A stretch of DNA of 47,949 bases from Bacteroidia bacterium. GTDB lineage: Bacteria > Bacteroidota > Bacteroidia > J057. A program made the translations under genes and the position numbers. Below the pieces are notes generated by a model that had not been told where the DNA came from, did not search any database, and worked only from the letters and a program-made list of their open reading frames with translations. The stretch spans positions 1 to 47,949 of the forward strand of contig JAIBAH010000021.1 in the NCBI GenBank assembly GCA_019695295.1, in the 5' to 3' direction. This document shows positions 14,570 through 23,298 of the stretch, piece after piece (position 1 is the stretch's first letter; each line of letters begins with the position of its first letter).

Positions 14570-17176
14570 TCAGAATCCGATTTTTCCCTGTGAACCTCCT
14601 TCGAGGAGATTATCATTGGAATTATCAAACTCCTTCACGTCTTCGACGGTCATTTGTGAAAGCATCTGAAGCGTTCTCTGCTCTCTGGGTATGTGAGCAA
14701 GTCTGAGATGCTGATTTCTCACTGCTTTTTCAATCACTTTTCTTACTGCACGGCCATTTCCGAAGAATTTATTTCTGCCTGCGTATAAATCTTCAAAATA
14801 TTTCTGCAATTTCTGTGCTGCTTCAGGGTCAAGGGTAAGCCCTTCTTCTTTGAGCATTTGCACCCCGATTTCAAGCAGCTCATTGGCGGTATAGTCGGCA
14901 AAATTAAATTTCCTGTCAAAACGGGATTTTAATCCGGGATTGGTTTCAAGAAACTCATTCATTCTGTCAGGATACCCGGCAACAATTACGATGAGTTCGC
15001 CCCTCATATCTTCCATTCTTTTGAGCAGTGTCTCAATCGCTTCGTTTCCATACTGGTCATTTGCGAGCGAATATGCTTCATCAATAAAGAGTACGCTTCC
15101 TCTTGCTTTTTCGATTAGCTCATTGGTTTTAATGGCGGTTTGACCGAGGAAGGCCCCTACCAAAGCGGCTCTGTCACATTCGATAAGCTCTCCTCTTTCC
15201 AGAATACCGAGGGCTTTAAAGATTTTTCCGATAATTCTTGCCACGGTAGTTTTACCGGTACCCGGATTTCCCATAAATACGGAATGAAGGGAAAACTTAT
15301 TCAGTACTTCTTTACCCGTTTCCTGATAGAACTTCACGAGTTTTACCAGCTCGGTTACTTCCAGTTTCACATTGGTCAGTCCGGTCATATCCTTCAGTTC
15401 ATCCAGGGCTTCCTGTAATAACCCTACATCCTGCGGAATATGTGGCTTGATTCCTTCCGTTGCCTTAAATACGTCCCTTATATCATCCAGGGTAATAGTA
15501 CTTAAATCCTCCTGAGAAATATCGGAAAGATTTTCGCTTTTCATCAAACGTAAACCCATATCCATTTTGGCTTCGTCAATCACGGAATATACAAACCTTG
15601 CATTTCCGAAAGAACGGTCTCTTTTACGATATGCATCCACGAGTTTCTGATAAAGATAGGTATCTACCCCTTCCCCGAATTTCACTGAGCGTTTTTCGGA
15701 GGCTAACTGAGCAATCGCAAATAACTCCTGAGGTGTATAATCCGGGAATTCATAATAGAGATTAAAGCGGGATTTCAAGCCGGGATTTGATTCCAGAAAG
15801 GTTTTCATCTCTCTCGGATATCCCGCCACAATGATGGCTAAATCTCCCTTTCCGTCAGACATTTCCTTAATCAGAATTTCCAGTACTTCTTTTCCGTAAT
15901 CCTTTGAATCTTCTCCGGCACGGGCAAGCGAGTAGGCTTCATCAATAAATAAAATTCCGCCTCTGGCTTTTTTGATTGCTTCTTTCACCTTTGGTGCGGT
16001 TTGCCCTATATATTCGCCCACGATATCCGCCCTGTCCACTTCATGAACGTGGCCTTTGCTTACGAGGCCCAGCCTTTTGTAAATCTGACCCAGCAAACGC
16101 GCAAGCGTAGTTTTTCCGGTACCCGGATTACCCGTAAATACAGCATGTAAACTAATAGTCTGAGCGTCCGCAAAGCCCTTTTCTTTTCTCAGTTTCAGAA
16201 ACTGAAGATACTGAGTATATTCTCTTACCCGGCTTTTGATAGATTCCAGACCGATTAATTCATCCAGGGCTTTCAGTGCTTCTTCAAGGGACTCAGGCTC
16301 TTTTTCTTCCTGATTTACCACCTGACCGGCAGCAATAATCGGAGCAGATCCCGGCTGAAGCATCTGAGGTTCCCCTTCAATATTTTCTTCGCCGGTAGTA
16401 AAGGGGATAATGGAAATCAGAGTATCCATAAATACAATTTCCAGCGTATAATTATCTACAAACCAGGTGCCTCTGTGGTCAGACCCCCAACCGGAAGTAA
16501 TCATAAACGTTTCCTGAGAAGCAGTAATCGTTACAAGTTCACTGGTTTTGCCTTTGAGCTGCCTTGCGTCATTGTAGAAATAAAAGAAGACTTCACATTG
16601 CCAGTCCCTGTTCATGAGGTTTTTAACCGTTAATTCACCCCATATATACTGAGTAGATTTAGCGTCAAACTGAGTATAATACACTCTGTCGGCGAGTGAC
16701 ACGCCTTTATCAGGACCATTGTAAAGTTTCACGCCCCTGATGTTCATATATTTATTATCACTCTGAGTAACGACCCCGGCATCATAAATATAAAACTTCT
16801 GGCTGGCGACAAACACTCCGTCAATATAGGCTTCCCAGCAGTATTCACCCTCTTCCCAGAATTTTCCGGGCTGATCCATTCCCCATCCTTCCCGGATGTA
16901 AATGATATTCTGGTCAACCGGTACCTCTTTGGATACATCAATGCTGCATAATTCTTTTTTCTTTTTTCCTGCACTCATTGAAAAGGCCTTCATCTGAATA
17001 TTTGCATTCCAGGCATTTTCATCAAACTGTTTATTGAAGAATGAAAACTCAGCATACATATACGTAGTTTCCCCTTTATCAAATACCCTGCGATATTTTT
17101 TTTGCCCATCGGCAAGCCATTCCGTTGAGGAATAAACCTTTAGTTCTTTAAATTTGTATTTTTGATCTACAGACAT
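14570..17176 (-). CDS. Tandem CbbX/SpoVK-type AAA+ ATPase with duplicated N-terminal domain
   Basis: An 868-residue protein. Two AAA+ modules of the CbbX class follow each other. The first has Walker A GNPGTGKTT (349-357) and Walker B ILFIDEAYSL (408-417); the second has the same motifs at 636-644 and 694-703. Both carry the NPGLKSRF arginine-finger segment. The N-terminal 265 residues are two copies of a beta-rich domain (about 5-132 and 145-260), each with a GWGxDxxGxW/F motif (GWGMDQPGKF at 98-106, GWGSDHRGTW at 229-238). A Glu-rich linker joins them to the ATPase. No signal peptide or membrane segment, so it is cytoplasmic. CbbX-like ATPases remodel protein partners; the N-terminal domains presumably bind the client. 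The gene stands alone with its own terminator. Client unknown. Confidence 0.88.
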   Translation of the reverse strand: MSVDQKYKFKELKVYSSTEWLADGQKKYRRVFDKGETTYMYAEFSFFNKQFDENAWNANIQMKAFSMSAGKKKKELCSIDVSKEVPVDQNIIYIREGWGMDQPGKFWEEGEYCWEAYIDGVFVASQKFYIYDAGVVTQSDNKYMNIRGVKLYNGPDKGVSLADRVYYTQFDAKSTQYIWGELTVKNLMNRDWQCEVFFYFYNDARQLKGKTSELVTITASQETFMITSGWGSDHRGTWFVDNYTLEIVFMDTLISIIPFTTGEENIEGEPQMLQPGSAPIIAAGQVVNQEEKEPESLEEALKALDELIGLESIKSRVREYTQYLQFLKLRKEKGFADAQTISLHAVFTGNPGTGKTTLARLLGQIYKRLGLVSKGHVHEVDRADIVGEYIGQTAPKVKEAIKKARGGILFIDEAYSLARAGEDSKDYGKEVLEILIKEMSDGKGDLAIIVAGYPREMKTFLESNPGLKSRFNLYYEFPDYTPQELFAIAQLASEKRSVKFGEGVDTYLYQKLVDAYRKRDRSFGNARFVYSVIDEAKMDMGLRLMKSENLSDISQEDLSTITLDDIRDVFKATEGIKPHIPQDVGLLQEALDELKDMTGLTNVKLEVTELVKLVKFYQETGKEVLNKFSLHSVFMGNPGTGKTTVARIIGKIFKALGILERGELIECDRAALVGAFLGQTAIKTNELIEKARGSVLFIDEAYSLANDQYGNEAIETLLKRMEDMRGELIVIVAGYPDRMNEFLETNPGLKSRFDRKFNFADYTANELLEIGVQMLKEEGLTLDPEAAQKLQKYFEDLYAGRNKFFGNGRAVRKVIEKAVRNQHLRLAHIPREQRTLQMLSQMTVEDVKEFDNSNDNLLEGGSQGKIGF

Positions 17177-17324
17177 GATAAAAATAACTGGTTTTTTATA
17201 ATTAAATAAATCGGTTTCTTTTCTCTTATCAGAATTACCGGGTTACAATCCGGCAAATTTAGAAAAAGAATTTACGATTAAAAAAAAATATTAAAGAAAT
17301 TAAAAAAAAATAACACTAATGAAC

Positions 17325-17354
17325 AAAAAAACACCTCCGAATAAATCAAAGGTG
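17325..17354 (-). terminator. Intrinsic terminator after the 182-aa lipoprotein
   Basis: Arms CACCT (17332-17336) and AGGTG (17350-17354) are followed on the minus strand by seven T residues. The stem is short, but position and U-run fit. It lies about 80 bases past the stop. Confidence 0.6.
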
Positions 17355-17435
17355 CTTATAATTATAATATATACATTTAAAATTTGATCCGGTAATGTTG
17401 AAATTTACCTTTTCAAAGCATCAAAGAAAATCATT

Positions 17436-17984
17436 TTACTGAATAAAAACCATTTCAGGCTTTTGATTTTGGGAAAACTCAGTGATTTCAACGAATTTAT
17501 TGGTTGAATTATCTCTTTTGTAATATTTCAGGATATTCCAGAAAAGATTACAGTCGTCTGCAGACAAACGAAATTCTACCCGGAATGCGTCTTCCTGATT
17601 TACGGCTCCTTTTTTGATATAATAATCATAAGTAAATGTTTTAGCCAGTAATTTATTCAGATTAGGCTGATTGTCTATTGGACTGAGGAAGTTTTTGGTG
17701 AAATAAAACGGACCCAACTTACCGTCAGCGAAGGTTTGAGGAAGGGTTTTGAAGCCGAGTGCACTCTTACCACCGGTAGTATCTACCCTGACCACTACGT
17801 CCTGAAGGTTCCACGCTCCGTTAGTGAGGTAATTTCCGCCTGCGGGGTCAAGATACGTAACCGTAAAAAACTGTTCTCCTATTTTTACTCCGGCATTCGG
17901 GTCACACTTATCCGCGCAGGAAGAAAAACTCGTCATGATAATTATTAAACAAACTGATAAAATCAAACTGATAGAATATTTCAT
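17436..17984 (-). CDS. Predicted lipoprotein of unknown function
   Basis: 182 residues with a type II signal peptide: hydrophobic core ILSVCLIIIMT then the lipobox S-F-S-S-C at about residue 23. The mature part (about 159 residues) is rich in aromatic and beta-forming residues and contains four Cys in all (CADKC at the start, DDCNLFW late), which might form a disulfide. I do not recognise a family. The divergent neighbour is the metal-import operon, so a role in metal homeostasis is possible but only by position. Confidence 0.75.
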   Translation of the reverse strand: MKYSISLILSVCLIIIMTSFSSCADKCDPNAGVKIGEQFFTVTYLDPAGGNYLTNGAWNLQDVVVRVDTTGGKSALGFKTLPQTFADGKLGPFYFTKNFLSPIDNQPNLNKLLAKTFTYDYYIKKGAVNQEDAFRVEFRLSADDCNLFWNILKYYKRDNSTNKFVEITEFSQNQKPEMVFIQ

Positions 17985-18109
17985 GATTCTTAAAAGATAT
18001 TTTTGTTAAATTGTGGTCAAATATAAGATAAAACGTAAAAAGAAAAAAATGATTGTACAGAATTTGCAAATTTTTATCCGAAATTCACATCATAATAAAT
18101 TTATCTCCC

Positions 18110-18139
18110 TTTTTTTAGCTGAATATATTCCTAAAAAAA
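18110..18139. promoter_or_regulatory. Inverted repeat TTTTTTTAG-N12-CTAAAAAAA
   Basis: Nine-base arms at 18110-18118 and 18131-18139 enclose a perfectly palindromic 10-mer GAATATATTC (18121-18130). It could be an operator with the same half-site as the one at 18196, or a weak bidirectional terminator. The wide spacing argues against it being the same operator type. Confidence 0.35.
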
Positions 18140-18195
18140 GCAATGATTTATGCTTTTCATTATGGTTTTAAACAGAAAAGAAATTCAGAAATTAC

Positions 18196-18217
18196 TTTTT
18201 TAGATAAACCTAAAAAA
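18196..18217. promoter_or_regulatory. Candidate metal-regulator operator TTTTTTAG-N6-CTAAAAAA
   Basis: An inverted repeat with 8-base arms lies 15 bases upstream of the -33 element of the metal-import operon. The core TTTAG-N6-CTAAA resembles operators bound by DtxR/MntR-family repressors. The sequence is AT-rich, so chance palindromes are common, and no regulator gene is adjacent. Confidence 0.4.
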
Positions 18218-18232
18218 ATATTTAAACAAATA

Positions 18233-18264
18233 TTTGTATATTACGTAAGAAGTTATTAACTTTG
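18233..18264 (+). promoter_or_regulatory. Consensus Bacteroidota promoter TTTG-N20-TAACTTTG
   Basis: TTTG at 18233-18236 and TAACTTTG at 18257-18264, 20 bases apart, match the Bacteroidota housekeeping promoter. The start codon at 18283 is only 18 bases beyond the -7 box, so the leader would be about a dozen bases. Confidence 0.8.
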
Positions 18265-18282
18265 TAAAAAAAATTGATAAAA

Positions 18283-20025
18283 ATGCAAAAAGTAGCTATA
18301 TTTATTCTGTTTTTGGTTGCTTTAGTACATAACAGCAATGCCGAGTCTCAAAAAATACGCATTGTAGCGACCACTACATTTCTGGCAGATATGGCCAAAA
18401 ATATTGCCGGCATAAGAGGGGATGTAGTCTCTCTGATGCCTTTGGGGGGTGACCCGCATATTTATGAGCCTGTCCCGGAGGACGCAGATAAAATATCAAA
18501 AGCGGACATCATTTTTAAAAATGGACTTACTTTGGAAGGATGGCTGAATGAAATGATTGAGTATTCCGGGACCAAGGGAGTGATAATTACGGTTTCGGAT
18601 GGGATAAAACCCATAGGGAGTGAAATTCACAAAGAAGCTACTGACCCTCATGCGTGGATGAGCATTAAAAATGCCCTTATTTATATTGCCAATATGAAGG
18701 ACGCTTTATCTGCCGCCGACCCTAAGTTTGCCGGTTACTATGAAAGCAATTATATTCAGTATAAAAATGAGCTGGAAAGTTTAGATGTTTATATCCGGCA
18801 GCAGGTAGCCAAAATCCCGGAAGAATACAGAGTGATTGTAACTTCCCATGACGCTTTCCGGTATTTTGGGAACGATTACGGGATGAGGGTAGAGTCTGTA
18901 CTTGGAACAAGCACAGAGTCAGAAGTACGGTTTGAAGATATAAAACACCTGACAGAAGTACTGGACAAATCAAAAATTCCTGCAATCTTTGTGGAGTCCA
19001 CCATCAACCCTAAATTAATGATGCAGATTGCAGGAGACCGGAAACTCAAAATAGGCGGGAAGTTATTTGCGGACTCACTCGGAGATACTGAAAGCGGCGC
19101 TGATACCTATATTAATATGTTAAGGCATAATATCGGTGTGCTTACCGAAGGACTGACCAATCATGCAGTAGTAGCAACTCCCCAAAAAAATGACCGGCAA
19201 TTTATTTATATCATTTCAGGACTGTTTGCGCTTGCGTTCGGATTTGTGGTGGTAAGACTCAATAAAAAAGGGAGCGAAATCAGCAACTGGGCAAACTACT
19301 CTATTGATATACAGAATTTATCGGTTTCATATGACAAAAAACCTATTTTCAAAGATACTTCCCTCACGGTTTCTTCAGGCTATGTTTATGGAATTATTGG
19401 CGGAAACGGCTCCGGAAAATCTACCTTAATCAAATCTATCGTCGGATTAATCCGGCCTGATCAGGGAAAAATTACGATTAACGGACAACCGATTGAAAAT
19501 ATCCGGAAATATGTAGCCTATATTCCCCAAAAGGAAGATATAGACTGGACTTTTCCGGCCACTGTTCAGGATGTAGTCATGATGGGAAGATACCCTTTCC
19601 GTAAGGTGTTTGAAAAATTCAGCAGGGAAGATTATCAGAAAGTCAATGAGGCACTGGAGCAAATGGGTATTGGAGACCTGAAAAACCGTCAGATTGGTAC
19701 ACTTTCAGGCGGTCAGCAACAGCGGGTTTTTATTGCAAGAGCACTGTGTCAGGAAGCCGAAGTATATTTGCTGGATGAGCCTTTTGTCGGAGTGGATGTA
19801 GTATCGGAAGAAAAAATCATGAATATTCTCAAGGATTTGACCCTTAAAGGAAAGATGGTGCTGATTATTCATCACGATTTAGGGAAGGTAGCTAATTATT
19901 TTGAAAGGGTGATTATGATTAATCAGGGTGTGATTGCAAACGGACCTACGAAAGAGGTATTTACAAAAGAAAATATTCAAAAGACCTACGGCGGAAATCT
20001 TGTATTCGGAGATTTATATGTCTAA
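18283..20025 (+). CDS. Metal ABC importer: solute-binding protein fused to ATPase
   Basis: From the ATG at 18283 (a TTG at 18274 is less likely) the protein has 580 residues. Residues 1-20 are a signal sequence. Residues 24-296 are a cluster A-I metal-binding protein with likely ligands H59 (GGDPHIYEP), H123 (DPHAWMS), H189 (TSHDAFRYFG) and D264 (FADSLG). The three-His-one-Asp set is like TroA/ZnuA, suggesting Zn or Mn. Residues 307-325 form one membrane helix. Residues 341-580 are a complete ABC ATPase: Walker A GGNGSGKST (373-381), Q416, LSGGQQQR (474-481), LLDEP, H531. The usual layout has these as two genes. The fusion puts the binding domain in the periplasm and the ATPase in the cytoplasm, provided the signal sequence is cut or acts as a first helix. 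The permease gene follows after 18 bases. Confidence 0.92.
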   Translation: MQKVAIFILFLVALVHNSNAESQKIRIVATTTFLADMAKNIAGIRGDVVSLMPLGGDPHIYEPVPEDADKISKADIIFKNGLTLEGWLNEMIEYSGTKGVIITVSDGIKPIGSEIHKEATDPHAWMSIKNALIYIANMKDALSAADPKFAGYYESNYIQYKNELESLDVYIRQQVAKIPEEYRVIVTSHDAFRYFGNDYGMRVESVLGTSTESEVRFEDIKHLTEVLDKSKIPAIFVESTINPKLMMQIAGDRKLKIGGKLFADSLGDTESGADTYINMLRHNIGVLTEGLTNHAVVATPQKNDRQFIYIISGLFALAFGFVVVRLNKKGSEISNWANYSIDIQNLSVSYDKKPIFKDTSLTVSSGYVYGIIGGNGSGKSTLIKSIVGLIRPDQGKITINGQPIENIRKYVAYIPQKEDIDWTFPATVQDVVMMGRYPFRKVFEKFSREDYQKVNEALEQMGIGDLKNRQIGTLSGGQQQRVFIARALCQEAEVYLLDEPFVGVDVVSEEKIMNILKDLTLKGKMVLIIHHDLGKVANYFERVIMINQGVIANGPTKEVFTKENIQKTYGGNLVFGDLYV

Positions 20026-20043
20026 CCTTTACATCAGAAAAAT

Positions 20044-20922
20044 ATGGAACAATTATTTGTAATTTTACAGGAAGAATACGCACTCAGAGCACTGGCGGCT
20101 TCTGCAATGGTGGGGATAGTGTGTGGCGTACTGGGATGTTTTCTGGTATTGAGAAATATGGCACTGGTGGGAGACGCGCTTTCTCATGCTATTTTGCCGG
20201 GCGTTGTGGTGGGATTCTGGATAATGGGACATAACGTCATCGGGTTGTTTACCGGCTCAGTAATAGCCGGGCTGATTGCAGCAGTACTGATAACCTGGAT
20301 TCAGCGCAACGTAAAAACCAAGGAAGACGCTGCGATAGGAATTGTATTTACCACTATGTTTGCAGCAGGAGTAGTGGGAATTTCATGGATTACCCGTCAG
20401 CAGGGAGTTCACTTAGACCTGAAGGACTTTCTATTCGGAAATATATTGGGTATCTCAGATAATGACCTGATACTCACCTTCCTGGTAATGACTTTTACTC
20501 TTTTTTGTATAATTGCGCTTTACCGGTATTTTTTCATCACTACCTTTGGCTCAGTGGTAGCCAACACTCTGGGAATCTCGGGCAGCACAATGCATTATTT
20601 CTTAATGCTTCTGCTTTCCTTTGCAGTAGTTGCTTCCCTTCAGTCGGTAGGGGTAATTCTTGTGGTAGCAATGCTGATTACGCCTGCTTCCACCGCATTT
20701 TTGTTAACCCACAGTCTCAAATGGATGCTTGTGATAGCGGCAATTACCGGTCTTGTTTCGGCTATCTCAGGGTTACTTCTGGCGATTGTATGGCAAACGA
20801 CTCCCGGACCCGTGATGACCCTCTGCGCTACTTTTCTGTATTTGCTTGCGGTATTTTTCTCCCCCTCCAAAGGACTCGTCATAAAGTATATAAGAACCCG
20901 GAAAGCGATTAGCGGAGTCTGA
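20044..20922 (+). CDS. Metal ABC importer permease (ZnuB/MntB/TroC class)
   Basis: A 292-residue membrane protein with about eight or nine hydrophobic segments. It carries the family motif G-D-A-L-S-H-A-I-L-P-G-V near residue 43-54, and late segments V-G-V-I-L-V-V-A-M-L-I-T-P-A-S-T-A that belong to the ABC-3 permease family. It forms the membrane channel for Zn, Mn or Fe import and should pair with the fused binding-protein/ATPase encoded 18 bases upstream. Two fused subunits and two permeases would make a complete transporter from only two genes. A strong terminator follows. Confidence 0.93.
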   Translation: MEQLFVILQEEYALRALAASAMVGIVCGVLGCFLVLRNMALVGDALSHAILPGVVVGFWIMGHNVIGLFTGSVIAGLIAAVLITWIQRNVKTKEDAAIGIVFTTMFAAGVVGISWITRQQGVHLDLKDFLFGNILGISDNDLILTFLVMTFTLFCIIALYRYFFITTFGSVVANTLGISGSTMHYFLMLLLSFAVVASLQSVGVILVVAMLITPASTAFLLTHSLKWMLVIAAITGLVSAISGLLLAIVWQTTPGPVMTLCATFLYLLAVFFSPSKGLVIKYIRTRKAISGV

Positions 20923-20950
20923 AATAGTAATACACTGAAAATCAAACACA

Positions 20951-20986
20951 AAAAATCCAGTCCTAAATAAATAAGACTGGATTTTT
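20951..20986. terminator. Bidirectional terminator between metal operon and tRNA
   Basis: Twelve-base arms AAAAATCCAGTC (20951-20962) and GACTGGATTTTT (20975-20986) are perfectly complementary, with a T-run on both strands. It ends the metal operon and also the leftward tRNA transcript. Confidence 0.85.
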
Positions 20987-20993
20987 GCTTAAG

Positions 20994-21067
20994 TAGGGAA
21001 GACCGGATTTGAACCGACGACCCCTTGCACCCCATGCAAGTGCGCTACCGGGCTGCGCCACTTCCCT
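20994..21067 (-). tRNA. tRNA-Pro (anticodon GGG)
   Basis: The minus strand folds as a cloverleaf. The acceptor stem pairs AGGGAAG with CTTCCCT (7 bp), the D stem is GCGC/GCGC, and the anticodon stem is CTTGC/GCAAG with loop ATGGGGT, giving anticodon GGG. The T loop is TTCAAAT. The discriminator base is A (20994), and CCA is not encoded. G37 after GGG is typical of proline tRNAs. Confidence 0.93.
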
Positions 21068-21126
21068 GACTCCTAACTTTTGAGAATCTTGGGATGGGGT
21101 CATCAATTCTCAAAAGCGTCGCAAAA

Positions 21127-21510
21127 TTACAAATTATTTTTCATATAAACCAAAAAGTTTTTTAAATTTCTTAGTAATTCTTTCACTTCGTCCTTGTCTG
21201 AAACAGAAACAGATTGTAAATCAATTCTTTTTATCCCCTCCTGTGTTTGCAATTCCTCATCAGGAATTACCTCTTCTCCGTTCAGAATGCGCTGAGCTCC
21301 TTTAATTGTAAATGCTTTTTCTTTCAATAAAAACCGGATATAGGTAAGCAACTCTATATCCTTAGGGGTATAAACTCTGTTTCCTTTACGGTTTTTACGC
21401 GGTTGAATCTGTTTAAACTCTGTCTCCCAGAATCTCAGTACAGAAGGCTGAATTTTCAACAGTTTTGAGACTTCACCGATTGTATAATATTGTTTTTGTA
21501 TTTCATCCAT
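21127..21510 (-). CDS. MerR-family transcriptional regulator
   Basis: A 127-residue protein from the ATG at 21510; a GTG at 21531 would add seven residues. The MerR DNA-binding domain fills residues 8-75 (YYTIGEVSKLLKIQPSVLRFWETEF... GNRVYTPKDIELL). A short coiled C-terminal part follows, with no recognisable effector-binding domain. This small MerR type, with W-E-T-E-F and R-K-N-R-K-G-N-R, is widespread in Bacteroidota and often lies near tRNA or housekeeping genes; its targets are not known to me. It reads away from the tRNA's upstream side and shares no clear operon. Confidence 0.88.
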   Translation of the reverse strand: MDEIQKQYYTIGEVSKLLKIQPSVLRFWETEFKQIQPRKNRKGNRVYTPKDIELLTYIRFLLKEKAFTIKGAQRILNGEEVIPDEELQTQEGIKRIDLQSVSVSDKDEVKELLRNLKNFLVYMKNNL

Positions 21511-21646
21511 AATATGCCCGATATTTTTCACCCTGAAGCATTGACTTTTTCAGAAGAGTGCTTATCCTTCACAAAATTAAGAGATTATTATCAGAAAATA
21601 ACAAAAAAATTAAAAAATTCAGGGTAAAACCCCGGTTTTATAATAA

Positions 21647-21683
21647 AAAATCTGCCGGATAAGTCTCTTTACCGGCAGATTTT
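21647..21683 (-). terminator. Terminator after the T9SS-tailed hydrolase
   Basis: Twelve-base perfect arms AAAATCTGCCGG (21647-21658) and CCGGCAGATTTT (21672-21683), with T residues on the minus strand, lie just past the stop at 21706. Confidence 0.85.
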
Positions 21684-21705
21684 CGGAAATTAACTTCGCT
21701 CTAAT

Positions 21706-22929
21706 TTACTGAAGAATGATTTTCTGAGTAAACTGACCTCCTTCTGATGTGAAATTCATGAAGTACAATCCTTTGGGTAAAGCAGCGAGTGAAACAGTAT
21801 GAGAACCTTCACTGTATGTATTTTCCCATACCTTTTTACCGGTAATGTCCAGGATTGCAATTGTATGATTTCTCATTTCAGATTCTACTCTGAATACTCC
21901 CTCTGTAGGATTAGGATATACTTTGACGGCATTCAAAGGTAAAGCAGGAGCTACAGCGGTTGCGCCACACACTCTTTCCACAAGATAGTTGGTAAAATAC
22001 TCCATCGTAGTATCCATATAGGCCTGATTACCAAGATAAGGTACGTGTCCCCCATCTACAAATGTTTTTAATGTACTGTTAATTCCAATAGAAAGGGCGT
22101 AAGGATGAAGGCTTCCACTCCCATCTACCTCTGTCACCGGAATTGGAAATCCGGGTAAATACTGAAGGGCTGTACCATAAGGCACTACATCATCCGCAGT
22201 ACCATGAACACTGACAAGCGGCACATCACCCGTATTCATCCATTCCTTATCTCCCAAAGCACCACTTCCGTTCAATACTCCGTGCACCCTGGATGAGTAG
22301 CCCGGATTTCCGCTGTTTCCTTCGTCACCACCCATATTGGCCAGAATTGTGTTCAGATAAGCCGGGGCTTCATTTTGAGTAAGGTAGGCAGTATGCAAAG
22401 AAGTAATCGCTCCGGCAGAAGAACCTCCTATAAAAATATTCATTGTATCAATTTTATAGGGATTTCCTTCCGTCACTACGGATTTTCTGAAATAACGTAC
22501 AGAAGCTTTCAGGTCATGTACTGCTCTTACTACCGCTTTCATTACCTCTATAGAATCCGCTGAGAAGATATTTAATCCGAGTCGGTAATTAATGGATGCT
22601 ACCACAAATCCTTGTTTTGCAAAATGCTCACCGAAATACGTCATGTCCTGATCCGTCTTGGAACCACCGATAAAAGACCCCCCGTGTACAAATACAATTA
22701 ATGGGCGCATTGTGGCCTGATCCCCGACAGGCTGATAAATATCCATATTCAGGGATTGATTCTGACCGGTGTAAGTGGTATTCTGACCATATACTACTGT
22801 CGTTTTATCATAGGCCGTAAACACCTCGGTCAAATATCGGGTGCCGTCACAATACAAAGCAGCAGGAGTCTGAGCCTGAAGACCTAAAAAAGTAATACAG
22901 AATAATAAAGAAAAATAAAGTGATTTCAT
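21706..22929 (-). CDS. Secreted alpha/beta-hydrolase (esterase-like) with T9SS tail
   Basis: 407 residues: signal peptide 1-20 (ending GLQAQ), hydrolase about 45-320, T9SS type A tail from about 335 (VKVYPNPTEGVFRV ... IILQ). The hydrolase has the oxyanion motif HGGSF (82-86), the nucleophile elbow GGSSAG with S171, a late acid at D246/D247 (HGTADDVVP), and H295 (GGHVPY). The HGG motif and N-Y-R-L-G following strand are typical of carboxylesterase/HSL-type enzymes. It is probably exported to the cell surface or medium by T9SS. Substrate unknown: an acetyl- or feruloyl-type ester on a glycan is possible. No glycan operon is adjacent. Confidence 0.9.
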   Translation of the reverse strand: MKSLYFSLLFCITFLGLQAQTPAALYCDGTRYLTEVFTAYDKTTVVYGQNTTYTGQNQSLNMDIYQPVGDQATMRPLIVFVHGGSFIGGSKTDQDMTYFGEHFAKQGFVVASINYRLGLNIFSADSIEVMKAVVRAVHDLKASVRYFRKSVVTEGNPYKIDTMNIFIGGSSAGAITSLHTAYLTQNEAPAYLNTILANMGGDEGNSGNPGYSSRVHGVLNGSGALGDKEWMNTGDVPLVSVHGTADDVVPYGTALQYLPGFPIPVTEVDGSGSLHPYALSIGINSTLKTFVDGGHVPYLGNQAYMDTTMEYFTNYLVERVCGATAVAPALPLNAVKVYPNPTEGVFRVESEMRNHTIAILDITGKKVWENTYSEGSHTVSLAALPKGLYFMNFTSEGGQFTQKIILQ

Positions 22930-23298
22930 ATATACGATAGATTTAAGAATGGTGAAAAAAATTTAAGTGCTCAAAGTTAATATTATTTTTAATTATTATT
23001 AATATTCTGTAAAAACTAACCCGGAAATATTTTTTCTTATGATACTGTTCAGGAATTTAGACATGCAGAAGAAGTCATTTATCAGTCATCCCCCCCTGAA
23101 AACCGATGATTAAACAGAATAAGAGGTATGTTTTTTATACTTTTTCGATTTTTTTTCATTATATTTTTTTTTGGTATTTGTTTTGCTGTAATAATATTAC
23201 AAATTAAATATCTTTATATAGTTGTATTTTTTTGAATTATATAAAATAAAGAAATTGAGTTAAAACCTTTATTGACAAACCATTAACATTATTTGATT
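22930..23298. other. Divergent intergenic region
   Basis: AT-rich 369 bp between two divergent secreted-protein genes. Both promoters must be here. I could not identify a convincing TTTG/TAnnTTTG pair, and I see no ORF or structured repeat. Confidence 0.5.

Noticed and set aside
18283-20025. Two genes (binding protein and ATPase) with a missed stop between them
   Set aside because: The frame is continuous, the joint contains a proper membrane helix with basic residues on its inner side, and the ATPase part has no internal start with upstream signals.
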